Below, piece by piece: positions 52,682 to 62,353 of a DNA stretch of 64,000 nt (positions are counted from its first letter, which is position 1; the number at the start of each line of letters is the position of its first letter). This stretch comes from Sporosarcina sp. ANT_H38 (GTDB lineage Bacteria > Bacillota > Bacilli > Bacillales_A > Planococcaceae): the NCBI RefSeq assembly GCF_008369195.1, contig NZ_VOBC01000001.1, positions 1,550,001-1,614,000 on the forward strand, written 5' to 3'. Both the position numbers and the translations under genes were made by a program. The notes beneath the pieces were generated by a model. That model was given only the letters and a program-made list of their open reading frames with translations. It was not told the origin of the DNA and made no database searches.

Positions 52682-54592
52682 TTAAACCGTCATTTTCATT
52701 TTCACCGGGAAAATACCTTCGATTTCAGCTTTCATTTCCTGTTCCTTACCTTCAAGTAAAAGATGTACGGTTCCAGAATCCGCAGACGTCCGTATGAGTC
52801 GTCCTGCACCTTGGCGTAGTCTTAGCAGCATGAAAGGTAAGTCTACTTCACGGAAAGGATCCTTGGCGTGCTCACGTCTCGCGTCGAACAACGGATCCGA
52901 TGGTGGTAATGGCAAATCGTAAATAATAACACGCGTCAATGCATCTTGAGGAATGTCGAGCCCTTCCCATAAATGATAAGAGCATAAAACAGGTACTTTC
53001 TTCTGTTGGAAATCACGTACAATTGAAGACAATTCTCGTTCACCTTCGAAAGCGATACGTGCTTGCCACTCGGCAGGAACTCGCTCCTTGAAATGATTCA
53101 TTGCTCGCTCTGACTTAAACAGAATCAGTGTCTGCTCTCCGTCTTCTAAAAGTTCAAGCGCTCGTTTCGCTTTACCTCCTGCTTCTACATCCGTTGCAAA
53201 CACTTCCATCACTTCATCATAATCAAATGGCGACTCCACCGAAAACGACAAATAATCCTGGATACCAAGACCCTCTGCCAGATAAGTAAACGTTTCGCCG
53301 ACTGATAATGTAGCTGATGAAAAAACGATTGGTGTTTTAGATGAAAACAGTTTCTCTCTCAAAATGTCAGTCACAAGACGCGGCATGATAACTAGAGTGG
53401 ATTCACCTCCGCGACTTTCAAGCCAGTCAACTGCATCATTTTGAGATGTAAAAAGGTCCATAGAATAAATATATTGATCCAGATATTCCTCGACCATTCT
53501 CAAATCATATGCTGGAATAATGTATAATTCACCTTCAAATACGAATTCTTCAAGAAGAGCATTCGAGATTTTAACAACTTCTTTTCCAACTTCCAGAAGT
53601 TCTGGTGATTTTTCAATCGCTTTTCTGTCGTTCTCCGTTTTATCTGCAAGCACTTTGAGCAATGCAAAAAACGCTTCATGCGAATCAATTAAACGTTCCA
53701 TAAGTTGTAATGTCGACTCTCTAATACCATCGACCATGATTCTTTCCAGGAGATTTAGCAAGGTACTATTCTGCACCTCATATGTCAATGCTCGTTGGGC
53801 TGAATACTCAAGAAGATGACCTTCGTCAAAGACAATCATTGATGGTTCCGGTAATAGTGGTAACTGCCCTTGTCTTTTACGGGATTCTTTTGTCCAAATA
53901 TGCTCCATATAGAAATCATGCGAACAAATAACAAGTTCGACCGATTCCCGATAATGATTACGGTGTATCGTCTGACCACATCGATTGCGGAGATCACACG
54001 CAGCACATTGTTGAATTGGATGGAAGTTCACAGTTTTCCACTCTGCATCGCTTAAGTTTGGATAATCCGAACGTTCCCCGTAAGGAACAATCGATTGCAA
54101 TGAACCTAGGCCATAAACAAATTCGGGAAGTTCGTCTGCCACAACATCAACGTAGTCTTCGTCAATCGTGTTACCCGCCTCATCCAAACGTTTCAAGCAT
54201 AGATATTGGTCACGTGATTTAGCAAGGCGCACATCGATATCAAGACCGAGCGCTTCACTAATTTTCCGGATATCACCGTCTTCTTTGACAAGCTGATCGA
54301 TGAGTGTCTCATCCGCACACGAAATGAGAGCCGGTTTTCCAGTATAGCGAGCATATGCAATTGCAGGAAGAAGATAAGCAATTGTTTTACCTGTCCCTAC
54401 TCCTGCTTCCGCAAAAAGGACTTTCTTCTCTTTCAGCGCTTGTTCGATTTGGAAAGCCATATAGATTTGTTCATCGCGGCATTCAAATCCTTTTTCAGTC
54501 AATTCATCGTACAACGTATCCCCTATCCAATCATTCAATGATTCATAGAACGATTTATCTTTTGATAATGGGAATGGCATCTTACTTTTCAT
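52682..54592 (-). CDS. ypvA: ATP-dependent helicase, DinG/XPD-like (YpvA)
   Basis: 636-residue superfamily 2 helicase: Walker A AGVGTGKTIA (about 62-71), DEAH-type box IVFDEGHLLEYSA, and motif VI near RLRQGAGRLIR. Four cysteines (QYLC, QQC, ACDLRNRC) between motifs I and II fit an iron-sulfur cluster as in XPD/DinG. AAGGAAGGGG precedes the ATG. Probably unwinds DNA forks or R-loops; the substrate is inferred from the family. Follows ypsC on the same strand. Confidence 0.9.
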   Translation of the reverse strand: MKSKMPFPLSKDKSFYESLNDWIGDTLYDELTEKGFECRDEQIYMAFQIEQALKEKKVLFAEAGVGTGKTIAYLLPAIAYARYTGKPALISCADETLIDQLVKEDGDIRKISEALGLDIDVRLAKSRDQYLCLKRLDEAGNTIDEDYVDVVADELPEFVYGLGSLQSIVPYGERSDYPNLSDAEWKTVNFHPIQQCAACDLRNRCGQTIHRNHYRESVELVICSHDFYMEHIWTKESRKRQGQLPLLPEPSMIVFDEGHLLEYSAQRALTYEVQNSTLLNLLERIMVDGIRESTLQLMERLIDSHEAFFALLKVLADKTENDRKAIEKSPELLEVGKEVVKISNALLEEFVFEGELYIIPAYDLRMVEEYLDQYIYSMDLFTSQNDAVDWLESRGGESTLVIMPRLVTDILREKLFSSKTPIVFSSATLSVGETFTYLAEGLGIQDYLSFSVESPFDYDEVMEVFATDVEAGGKAKRALELLEDGEQTLILFKSERAMNHFKERVPAEWQARIAFEGERELSSIVRDFQQKKVPVLCSYHLWEGLDIPQDALTRVIIYDLPLPPSDPLFDARREHAKDPFREVDLPFMLLRLRQGAGRLIRTSADSGTVHLLLEGKEQEMKAEIEGIFPVKMKMTV

Positions 54593-54617
54593 CGTTTACC
54601 CCTTCCTTATTACATGC

Positions 54618-54643
54618 AAAAGGAAGAGGAGTTTCCCTCTTCC
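54618..54643 (-). terminator. Small terminator after ypsC
   Basis: GGAAGAGG (54622-54629) pairs with CCTCTTCC (54636-54643), short U-run on the minus strand. Confidence 0.55.
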
Positions 54644-54655
54644 GCATTCTATCAA

Positions 54656-55783
54656 TTATTTACGTTGGCCCCAGAACTGATATAAATCAGTTCTGATAAA
54701 ACCATTGAATAATTTCCGCTTTTTCGTCGCTCTATGTCCGTACATTTTTTCATAGTTTTCCAATGAAGACAACATATAAACAGACCATGAAGGGTGGTTT
54801 TTCATTATACGACCAAGTTCCTTCGTAATCTCTTCAGCATCTTCCACTTCACCAAGACGTTCTCCATATGGAGGATTCCCGACCATAACGCCATTCAAGC
54901 TGTCTATAGTCAAGTCCCTTACATCACATGTTTGAAACTTGATTAAATCCATGAATCCAGCACCCGCCGCATTTTCCTGTGCTACTTTGATCATGCGGGG
55001 ATCGTAATCAAATCCTGAAATATCAAGCGGTTGGTCGTATTTTGCAAGATCTTCCGCTTCTTCACGAACTTGATCCCATATATTTTTGTTAATCCACGGC
55101 CACTCTTCACTTAAAAATTCGCGATTATATCCGGGTGCAATGTTTTGCCCGATCATCGCAGCTTCAATTGCGATTGTACCAGAACCACAAAACGGATCAA
55201 TGAAAGGGCGATTTGGATTCCAGCGTGATACTTTAACAAGCGCTGCTGCCAGTGTCTCTTTCAAAGGTGCATCCCCTTGCGCAAGTCGGTAGCCGCGTTT
55301 ATGGAGCCCCGTACCGCTTGAATCAATCGTCAATGTCACTTTATCTTTTAAAATCGAAACTTCTAATTTGAATAAAGGACCTGATTCATCAAAAAATCCA
55401 ACTCTTTTATAAGCAATCTTCAAGCGTTCAACAATCGCTTTTTTTACAATTGCCTGACAATCAGGTACACTGTACAAAGTGGACTTCACTGACTTACCTG
55501 CGACTGGGAATTCTGCGTCAACTGGTAAAAAACGTTCCCACGGTATCGCTTTTGTCTGTTCAAATAAATCATCGAACGTCGTAGCTTCGAATTCACCCGC
55601 AACAATACGAACACGGTCAGCTACTCGCAGCCATAGATTCGATTTTGCAATCGCCAATTCATCCCCTTGGAAATAGATCTTTCCGTTTTCCGAAGTCGTT
55701 TTATATCCAAGTGCTTTTACTTCATCTGCCACAAGCGATTCAAGCCCCATTGCCGATGTTGCTACTAGTTTAAATTCAGTCAT
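54656..55783 (-). CDS. ypsC: THUMP-domain class I RNA methyltransferase (YpsC, RlmL-like)
   Basis: 375 residues: ferredoxin-like/THUMP N-terminus (to about 160) and a Rossmann methyltransferase domain with DPFCGSGTIAIEAA (about 195-208) and the catalytic NPPYGERLGE (about 300-309). Such enzymes make N2-methylguanosine in 23S rRNA or tRNA. GGAGTTGGAATTGC precedes the ATG. Order rnpB-ypsC-ypvA matches B. subtilis. Confidence 0.92.
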   Translation of the reverse strand: MTEFKLVATSAMGLESLVADEVKALGYKTTSENGKIYFQGDELAIAKSNLWLRVADRVRIVAGEFEATTFDDLFEQTKAIPWERFLPVDAEFPVAGKSVKSTLYSVPDCQAIVKKAIVERLKIAYKRVGFFDESGPLFKLEVSILKDKVTLTIDSSGTGLHKRGYRLAQGDAPLKETLAAALVKVSRWNPNRPFIDPFCGSGTIAIEAAMIGQNIAPGYNREFLSEEWPWINKNIWDQVREEAEDLAKYDQPLDISGFDYDPRMIKVAQENAAGAGFMDLIKFQTCDVRDLTIDSLNGVMVGNPPYGERLGEVEDAEEITKELGRIMKNHPSWSVYMLSSLENYEKMYGHRATKKRKLFNGFIRTDLYQFWGQRK

Positions 55784-55892
55784 GCAATTCCAACTCCAAT
55801 TCTATACCATCAATCATTTCTATGAATTCATAAAGGGTTCACTTTATATATCATTGCCAATAAAACCATATTTTTTTCACTCGTTAATTTCC

Positions 55893-55923
55893 AAAAGAAA
55901 AGCTCCCCATATTATTGGAGAGC
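55893..55923 (-). terminator. Terminator after rnpB
   Basis: GCTCCCC (55902-55908) pairs with GGAGAGC (55917-55923, one G-U), followed by Us on the minus strand. Confidence 0.65.
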
Positions 55924-55943
55924 GATCATTTTAAAAATAATAC

Positions 55944-56344
55944 CATAGTAAATTCGATAAGCCATGTTTTGTTCCCGTGTACTCAAACGGCTCGCGCCTC
56001 GTACTTAGGGTGGTAATCATCTATCTACAGGTTTACACCTGTCTCTTCCTGCAGTTCATTTCCCTCGGAAGAGTGCCCCTACCATAGTTTGGGTTTCTCA
56101 CTCGTGGGGTTTACCGCGTTCCATCTGACCCGTTTCCGAGCCAGCTACGTCACTGTGGCACTGTTCAGGGAACCTCATCCATATCCGAAGACTTAGGATT
56201 TATTCCCGCCGTCAACGCGTTATACGCGATGCCACGGCTTATTATTTCGCCGAGCACGAACACTACGGTCATCTCAGAACCGTGTGAGCATGGACTTTCC
56301 TCTACAACATAGGATGTTGCAGCGATTACCTAAATTCCACTATG
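55944..56344 (-). ncRNA. rnpB: RNase P RNA, class B
   Basis: Catalytic RNA of RNase P, which removes tRNA 5' leaders. The minus strand carries the universal blocks GGTAATCGCTGC, GAGGAAAGTCCATGCTC, GTAGTGTTCGTGC, CTTCGGATATGG, AGTGCCACAGTGACG, GGAACGCGGTAAACCCC, GAGAAACCCAAA, GTAGATAGATGATTACC, GTACGAGG and GGAACAAAACATGGCTTA, in Bacillus (type B) order. The ends pair as P1 (CATAGTGGA with TTTACTATG), which sets a length of about 400 bases, the same as in B. subtilis. Confidence 0.98.
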
Positions 56345-56352
56345 ATATTTAT

Positions 56353-56381
56353 AGTATACCGTACTTATGTTTGATTTACAA
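56353..56381 (-). promoter_or_regulatory. SigA-type promoter of rnpB
   Basis: Minus strand TTGTAA (56381-56376), 17-bp spacer, TATACT (56358-56353); the RNA 5' end predicted from P1 lies nine bases downstream. Confidence 0.85.
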
Positions 56382-56394
56382 TATATATTATATA

Positions 56395-56691
56395 TTATTC
56401 TTGATCGAACAATTTACTTCCGAAAACATGCTTCTCTAGATTAGAAATACGCTTCAATAAATCAAAGTTCGTTGTCCCGGCGCTTCCTGCAGCTGGGCGT
56501 TTTTGTGCAGACTCAAGTTCCTTTTGCATGCGTTCATTTACAGTTTGCAATTCCGAAATCGTCTTTTTGAAAGCTTCGTAATCATGAATGATATCATCTA
56601 AGAAGAGATCTACTTCTTCCTGATTATAGCCGCGAAGGCCCGTTTTGAATTCTTTTTCAAGAATCGTTTTTGTATCTAGTTTAGTGTCCAT
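56395..56691 (-). CDS. gpsB: Cell division protein GpsB
   Basis: 98-residue DivIVA-like coiled-coil protein that shuttles PBP1 between side wall and septum. N-terminal membrane/PBP-binding part [23 protein letters not shown] (about 13-35), coiled coil, linker rich in Ala/Gly, and C-terminal trimerisation helix [20 protein letters not shown] precedes the ATG. Its client PBP1 (ponA) starts at the right edge of the window. Confidence 0.96.
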   Translation of the reverse strand: MDTKLDTKTILEKEFKTGLRGYNQEEVDLFLDDIIHDYEAFKKTISELQTVNERMQKELESAQKRPAAGSAGTTNFDLLKRISNLEKHVFGSKLFDQE

Positions 56692-56771
56692 GAAAAATCG
56701 CCCTTCCGTCTCTGTTTACATACGTTTATTATAACATATGTTGTCCGACCTTGTCTTATTAAAGCAAATTT

Positions 56772-58058
56772 TCAACTGTTTTTTGTCGCTTCATGCGCTT
56801 GCCTGGGAAATAATTTTCCGTTTATTCTTATTTCCCTTTTCAAAAATTCATTTCCGTAACGTATCCGAAATCTTTCCGTTAAGTAGGGATCCACCTTCAA
56901 GAACCTAGTCGCCATTTCTGTAGAGTCCAACGCTTTATTTAACTCTTTCACCTTATGCTCGTAAAGCTTGGCTAATTCCTCCAACGCGAGAATTCTCTCG
57001 CGTCCGATAAGTCCTTTTGCCGCAATTGTGAATGAGGAAATTGCGTCCTCGTAAGCCAGTTCCTTTTTTAGTATGAATCCGAAGTGAAAATGTGTGGCAG
57101 GATGATTAATGCCAAACTCGGCAATCACACTTTCAAATATTTTCCTACTCCGATCTTGAGACTTTAAATCGCCAAACCATTTCCCTATATTCGTATGGGT
57201 CACTGCGGATTCTGGGCGATCTGTCTTCAAAAGTAAATCAGTTGACCGTATATAAAGTGCAACAAGTGAAAGAATATCCCACTCATTATGGACGAGTACT
57301 TTCATTAATAGTTCCGTACGGCCATTCTTAACGGCATCTTGATAGATGATTGGTGCCATATGACCCGGGATATCTCCTTCACGGAAGAAACCGAGTTGCT
57401 CCTCTTCAATTGCAGGAAGTCTAAACGTTGCCATTTCACCTTTCCAGATGCGCCTGGAACCGTGCAATAAATCAATTTGAGTATGCTCAAGTAATGGCGG
57501 CAATTCTTTACGATTCATTGTCCACCGTGTTTCCACCATTGGGATATCAAAACTTTTGCCGTTATATGTAACGAGTGTCAACGATTCTTCCCATAATCCC
57601 GTTGCATAGAGGAATGCTGCTTCATGATCGGGACCAGGAAGTACATATTGCGTAAGTTTAAAAGAAGAGTTGGTCTGCTCGATGAACCCCATGAGAAAGA
57701 TCAGTGTGCCTGCACCTTTTAAGCCTGTCGTTTCCGTATCAAAGAAAACAAGCGGTTTTGAAAAGTCCGGTGACAGTGGATGCACCTCTCCAGACTTCTT
57801 CCATTTATCGATCGTTGACTTCAAGCCCGAAAGAACAATATTCCCATGCTGATGATCAGCGTCATATTCAACAATCCGCTTATAGACGATGCCGTGTTTA
57901 TTCACGGCTTTCGTCAACCCCCCGTCAAGCCATTGTTGTTCGTAGGTAGGTGCTTTTGCAGTGGGTTTTACAGCTTCTATCACGTCTTCAGCTACCACTT
58001 TAGTGTTTGTTTTCTTCAGTAACTTCTTCATTTGCATCAGCTTCTGTTCATAAGACAT
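56772..58058 (-). CDS. mrfB: DEDDh exonuclease-like repair protein (YprB/MrfB)
   Basis: 428 residues with an RNase H-fold exonuclease domain: FFDTETTGLKG (about 97-107), then LVTYNGKSFDIPM and HNEWDILSL, completing a DEDDh-type acidic set, followed by TPR-like helices to the end. In B. subtilis YprB (MrfB) acts with YprA (MrfA) in repair of mitomycin C damage. ATG at 58056-58058 has GGGGAG upstream and overlaps the end of mrfA by 11 bases. Confidence 0.9.
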   Translation of the reverse strand: MSYEQKLMQMKKLLKKTNTKVVAEDVIEAVKPTAKAPTYEQQWLDGGLTKAVNKHGIVYKRIVEYDADHQHGNIVLSGLKSTIDKWKKSGEVHPLSPDFSKPLVFFDTETTGLKGAGTLIFLMGFIEQTNSSFKLTQYVLPGPDHEAAFLYATGLWEESLTLVTYNGKSFDIPMVETRWTMNRKELPPLLEHTQIDLLHGSRRIWKGEMATFRLPAIEEEQLGFFREGDIPGHMAPIIYQDAVKNGRTELLMKVLVHNEWDILSLVALYIRSTDLLLKTDRPESAVTHTNIGKWFGDLKSQDRSRKIFESVIAEFGINHPATHFHFGFILKKELAYEDAISSFTIAAKGLIGRERILALEELAKLYEHKVKELNKALDSTEMATRFLKVDPYLTERFRIRYGNEFLKREIRINGKLFPRQAHEATKNS

Positions 58059-60330
58059 TGCGTTCTCCCCTTGCCAGCGTCTGAAGAAGAGATCCGACAT
58101 CCTGCTTCATGCCCATACCAGCTTCTTGTGCCCCAATGCAAACCGGACAACCTGACTCGCAGCGACAGACTGACACATGATCAGCCGCTTTTTGCAACAG
58201 TTCGTCCCACCGTTCAAAGATTTTTTCACTCAAACCAATCCCGCCTGGATAACTGTCGTAAATGAAAATAGTCGGTTTTCCAGTATGAACAGCTTTAACT
58301 TGCGGCACAACATGAATATCTGTTTTATCGCAGCGGACGAATAACGGGATGAATGACTGGATTGCATAAGCTGCACCCGTCATCGCATCCGTCAGCCCAG
58401 CACCCGTCCATCCTTCAGGTATATCGAATGTGTACCACGTAGATGACGTATGCAATTCCTCCGCTGGCAATGAAATCGGACCCGAGCCAATATTGTCATG
58501 AGTATCGAATCTGATTTTCTTGAATATCGTCGGGATTGCAAGAACAGCGATATCTCCATAAGCGGCTTTGTTATCTCCGAACTGTTCGGCGCAATCCTCA
58601 TTCATCACTTTCAGTTCCACCGCAAGATTTGCATCAGTAAAGTAATCAACATCGACTTCCGTGACATAGGCCTTCTTTTCATCCCAATCCAGTTGTTCAA
58701 CTTGAAATTGAGTCCCCTGGTGAATGTAGATTGCTTCTTCGTGTAGTAACGTCATCGCACTAAAACGATCCATCTCCCCAATTACCTTTGTTTCTTTCGG
58801 ATAGGTTTTATCAATAATGATGACATTTTCCTGTGATGCGGAGCGGAGACTCACTTCACTAGCCGGAAAACTGTCCGTCATCCAATGCCATTTGTCTGTT
58901 GTCTTAATCAAAACCCCTTCACTTTCAAGGAAAGCAAGCAGTTCCTGTACTTCAAATTCACCATAAGTTTCTGTCGATGAAAATGGCAACTCGAACGAAG
59001 CACATTTGAGATGATCCATCAGGATGAACATATTATCCGGATGAATCCGTGCTTCTTCGGGAGATTGGCCAAGAAGATAGTCAGGATGTTCAATAATGTA
59101 TTGATCGAGCGCTAAAGACTGCGCTACATAAATGATAAGAGCCTCGTCCTGCCTTCTTCCAGCGCGTCCGGCCTGTTGAAATGCACTCGCAATATTTCCC
59201 GGGTATCCCGTCATAATACACGCTTGCAGTTGGCCTATATCAATGCCGAGTTCAAGTGCATTCGTACTAACAACCGTACGGATATCACCCTCCCTGAGCC
59301 CTTTTTCTATTTTCCGTCGTTCTGAAGGTAAATAACCTCCCCTATAACCCATAACAGTTTCATCAAACAGTTTCTTCTTCGTTAATGCCTTCATGTACGT
59401 GACGAGCATCTCGACCCGTACTCGACTTTTTGCGAAGATAATCGTTTGGATGCCTTCACGATATAAAAGCGCGGCGATGTCGCGAACTTCAAGTACTGCA
59501 CTTCTCCGGATACCGAATGTCGGATGGACGACCGGTGGATTATAGAAGACAAAATGTTTCTTCCCAGCAGGTGCTCCATTATTGACGATTACTTGCATAT
59601 CCGCATTTATTAATGACTCCGATAGTTCTTGTGGATTTGCAATTGTCGCAGATGTGCAGATGAACACTGGATCACTGCCATAATAGTTGCAAATTCGTTT
59701 CAATCTTCGCAGCACATGTGCTACATGACTGCCGAAGACGCCTTTGTACGTATGCAATTCATCGATAATAATATATTTTAAGTTCTCGAATAATGACACC
59801 CATTTTGTATGATGCGGCAAAATACCAGAATGGAGCATATCAGGATTTGTCAGTACAATATGCCCAGACTTCCGAACCTTAGATCGTAATCCGGGCGCAG
59901 TATCACCGTCATACGTGTAACTGAGTATCGTTTCTCCGCTCGCTTCAATCAATTCATGAAGATCTGCTAGCTGATCTTGAGCAAGTGCTTTCGTTGGGAA
60001 CAAGTAAATTGCCCTCGATGTATCATCTTCGAGGATGCTCTGCATTACAGGCAAGTGATAACAGAGGGACTTTCCGGATGCTGTTGGTGTTACGGCGGTA
60101 AATGATTTACCGGATGCAGCCAAATCAAATGCTTCCCTTTGATGGCTATACAGTTTATTTATCCCTTTTGACGCAAGTGCTTTAATAATCGAGGAATGCA
60201 GTTTTCGCGGGAATTCTGCGTAGATCGCTTCTTTCCCCGCAATCGTTTTAGTATGGATGACATTGTCAGAAAAAGATGGGTCAGTACGCAGTTTAGCTAA
60301 CACTTCGTGAACAGCCATCTTCTTTATCAT
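58048..60330 (-). CDS. mrfA: DEAD/DEAH repair helicase with zinc-binding DUF1998 domain (YprA/MrfA)
   Basis: 760-residue helicase: motif I TPTASGKSLCYHLP (about 81-94), DExH box IIIDELHTYKG, motif III TSATI, motif VI QQAGRAGRRQ, and a C-terminal four-cysteine zinc site in CRCESGCPVCIG (about 725-736). B. subtilis MrfA translocates 3'-5' and is needed for mitomycin C resistance with MrfB. Start ATG overlaps the yppE stop (ATGA). Operon yppE-mrfA-mrfB. Confidence 0.93.
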   Translation of the reverse strand: MIKKMAVHEVLAKLRTDPSFSDNVIHTKTIAGKEAIYAEFPRKLHSSIIKALASKGINKLYSHQREAFDLAASGKSFTAVTPTASGKSLCYHLPVMQSILEDDTSRAIYLFPTKALAQDQLADLHELIEASGETILSYTYDGDTAPGLRSKVRKSGHIVLTNPDMLHSGILPHHTKWVSLFENLKYIIIDELHTYKGVFGSHVAHVLRRLKRICNYYGSDPVFICTSATIANPQELSESLINADMQVIVNNGAPAGKKHFVFYNPPVVHPTFGIRRSAVLEVRDIAALLYREGIQTIIFAKSRVRVEMLVTYMKALTKKKLFDETVMGYRGGYLPSERRKIEKGLREGDIRTVVSTNALELGIDIGQLQACIMTGYPGNIASAFQQAGRAGRRQDEALIIYVAQSLALDQYIIEHPDYLLGQSPEEARIHPDNMFILMDHLKCASFELPFSSTETYGEFEVQELLAFLESEGVLIKTTDKWHWMTDSFPASEVSLRSASQENVIIIDKTYPKETKVIGEMDRFSAMTLLHEEAIYIHQGTQFQVEQLDWDEKKAYVTEVDVDYFTDANLAVELKVMNEDCAEQFGDNKAAYGDIAVLAIPTIFKKIRFDTHDNIGSGPISLPAEELHTSSTWYTFDIPEGWTGAGLTDAMTGAAYAIQSFIPLFVRCDKTDIHVVPQVKAVHTGKPTIFIYDSYPGGIGLSEKIFERWDELLQKAADHVSVCRCESGCPVCIGAQEAGMGMKQDVGSLLQTLARGERNVL

Positions 60331-60698
60331 CGTATAATACCATCTTGCTCAAGTCGTATTGCATCCAGAATTGTTTTCAGCGTATATTCGGCCGAATTAA
60401 TCGATAAGACAAAACGTTTTTTTCCTGTCTTTTGATAGAATGACTGGACGATGAATTGCTTCATGGAGTCAGTCAGTGTTTCGATTTGAATTGGATGAAC
60501 ATATTTCGGTTTGGCTGTCTTGATGAATTCAGACACTTCCTCTGTCCATTCATCGAGCAACGTATGATATTGATCTGCATATGGTTTTACTTCTATAAAA
60601 AAATCGGGTTCCCGATCGAGTTCTCTCATCTGCGCATGGCGCTCGAAACATTCCCTACAAACAGCAAGTAGCGTTTCAGTCTTTTGTTGTAGATTCAT
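60327..60698 (-). CDS. yppE: YppE family protein (DUF1798)
   Basis: 123-residue all-helical cytoplasmic protein with the pattern DFFIEVKPYADQYHTLLDEW and the end QSFYQKTGKKRFV. AAAGGGTGTATT precedes the ATG. Function unknown. First gene of the yppE-mrfA-mrfB unit, 4-bp overlap with mrfA. In B. subtilis yppE lies in the same region between recU and yprA. Confidence 0.85.
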   Translation of the reverse strand: MNLQQKTETLLAVCRECFERHAQMRELDREPDFFIEVKPYADQYHTLLDEWTEEVSEFIKTAKPKYVHPIQIETLTDSMKQFIVQSFYQKTGKKRFVLSINSAEYTLKTILDAIRLEQDGIIR

Positions 60699-60876
60699 AA
60701 TAATACACCCTTTCCGGACGTTTCTTTTATTTTAACAGATATTACTGGGATGTACCAAATTCATAGGAACGTATATTCCTCGTCATTAATAACCCTTCAA
60801 TACAACTTAAGGTTCTTGTTAACTTTTTTCAACTGGCAACTTGCGCTCTCTACTATTCCCCAGGAGAATTACGACT

Positions 60877-60906
60877 TTGATACAAGTGAACACTTGTAAT
60901 TATGTT
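60877..60906 (+). promoter_or_regulatory. Promoter with palindromic operator upstream of the DegV gene
   Basis: TTGATA (60877-60882) and TATGTT (60901-60906) are separated by 18 bp. That spacer is occupied by the perfect palindrome TACAAGTG-AA-CACTTGTA (60881-60898). A second promoter-like pair, TTTTCA (60965-60970) and GATAAT (60989-60994), lies nearer the gene. The palindrome has the size and position of a TetR-family operator; no regulator gene is adjacent. The rest of 60699-61045 shows nothing else. Confidence 0.6.
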
Positions 60907-61045
60907 CAAATTATGTCTCCGTAATTAATATTCCGTCTTTATATGACAACTAATACTAGTGCTCTTTTCACCCTTAGTGTACATTAGCGATAATAGATAG
61001 CTTGTTTTAACATTAAAATTTGCTTCAAAAGGGAGAATTTTGTTA

Positions 61046-61894
61046 ATGACTAAGAAAATTGCATGGATTACTGATACAGCTGCACAACTAGAGAAATCTT
61101 TTATCCAAAAATATAATGTTCATATTTTACCGTTGAGTGTTGTATTTGCTGATGGTGTCTTTAGAGAAACAGTCGACATGACACAAGAAGAGTTTTATGA
61201 CAAACTACGCGTTGCAAAAGTACATCCAAAAACTTCCCAACCTGCTATTGGTGATATGGTCTCTCTTTATAAAAAACTACAAGAACAGGGTTATGATTGC
61301 GCAATAGCCGTGCATGTTTCTAGCGACTTATCCGGCACGTTCGATAGTTCGCAGACAGCTGCACAGATGGTAGACTTCAAGGTCTATTCTATTGATTCGA
61401 AAATCGGCTCCTATCCGATGATCAAAATGATTGAAATTGGCAATGAACTACTTGAAAGCGGGCATGACGTTGAAGAAGTTGTTACAGCCATCAAAAAAAT
61501 AACAAAAAATTCCGAGCTATCCTTCATACCAGCTAATCTGAATCAGCTACACAAAAGCGGTCGTGTCTCTGGAACAAAAGCATTTATAAGCAATTTGTTA
61601 AACATCAAAGTCGTGATCACATTCGATGATGGCAAACCCGTGATGACAGAAAAAGTTCGTGCCAATAAACGCGCAAAAAAACACGTGACCGCTTTACTAT
61701 GTAGCGACATGAAAAAAGGCAATGTTCCTGAAGTCGCCGTTATCAACTGCAACAATACAAAAGATGCTGAAAGTTGGAAAGATGAACTAATGCAGGAATT
61801 TCCAAAGCTAAAAGTTCTAGTCCTCCCCCTCAGCGCTTGCGTCGGCGTACATGCCGGTGAAGGTACAACTGGTTTGAGTTGGGTAAGGTACTAA
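61046..61894 (+). CDS. DegV family fatty-acid-binding protein
   Basis: 282 residues of the DegV/FakB fold: N-terminal ITDTAAQL (the usual S/T-D-S-x-x-D start is modified to TDTAAQ), KTSQPAIGD (fatty-acid carboxylate contact region), and HVSSDLSGTF, followed by the second domain ending ACVGVHAGEGTTGLSWV. Family members present fatty acids to the kinase FakA. ATG at 61046 has GGGAG ten bases upstream; a TTG at 61040 is also possible. Single gene with its own palindrome-bearing promoter. Confidence 0.9.
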   Translation: MTKKIAWITDTAAQLEKSFIQKYNVHILPLSVVFADGVFRETVDMTQEEFYDKLRVAKVHPKTSQPAIGDMVSLYKKLQEQGYDCAIAVHVSSDLSGTFDSSQTAAQMVDFKVYSIDSKIGSYPMIKMIEIGNELLESGHDVEEVVTAIKKITKNSELSFIPANLNQLHKSGRVSGTKAFISNLLNIKVVITFDDGKPVMTEKVRANKRAKKHVTALLCSDMKKGNVPEVAVINCNNTKDAESWKDELMQEFPKLKVLVLPLSACVGVHAGEGTTGLSWVRY

Positions 61895-62003
61895 AGCGGC
61901 GAATTTGATTAACAGTTTACAAGAGCTTCCCTCTTTCTCTTTTTTTTAACAAACGTTACTCTTCTTTACTTGTAGAAGAGCAAAATTAAATGAAAACATA
62001 TAT

Positions 62004-62037
62004 AAAGAAGAGAGACGTACACTCTCTTCTTTTTTTG
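62004..62037 (+). terminator. Terminator downstream of the DegV gene
   Basis: AAAGAAGAGAG (62004-62014) pairs with CTCTCTTCTTT (62022-62032) followed by Ts. It lies 110 bases after the stop. Confidence 0.75.
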
Positions 62038-62302
62038 ATATGTTTTTTCAATTTTTCACACCTCAACTTAATTAATACGCTGCATCATATGAAAAATCCT
62101 AATTTATTACAACGACGCGTATTTACCCTTAACCCCAGGCTGGGATAGGTGGATATAGCGCGAAACTTATATCATGATTCGAAAAGGTTGGTACATAAAG
62201 ATATAGACACTACATTATTAAAGAATTTCATATCCGTGTTGAGCAGAATTCTATAACTAAGCTCCTTTTATCAATCATTTATTCGAGTAACCTATTTCCA
62301 AT

Positions 62303-62345
62303 AAAAAAGAAGAGAGGATAGTATGACTGCTCCCCCTCTTCTTCT
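62303..62345 (-). terminator. Orphan minus-strand terminator-like hairpin
   Basis: On the minus strand AGAAGAAGAGGGGG-type sequence (about 62345-62330) pairs with CCTCTCTTCTTTTTT (62319-62305) and is followed by Us. No minus-strand gene ends here, so it either ends an unannotated transcript or is a relic. Confidence 0.45.
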
Positions 62346-62353
62346 CGAATATA

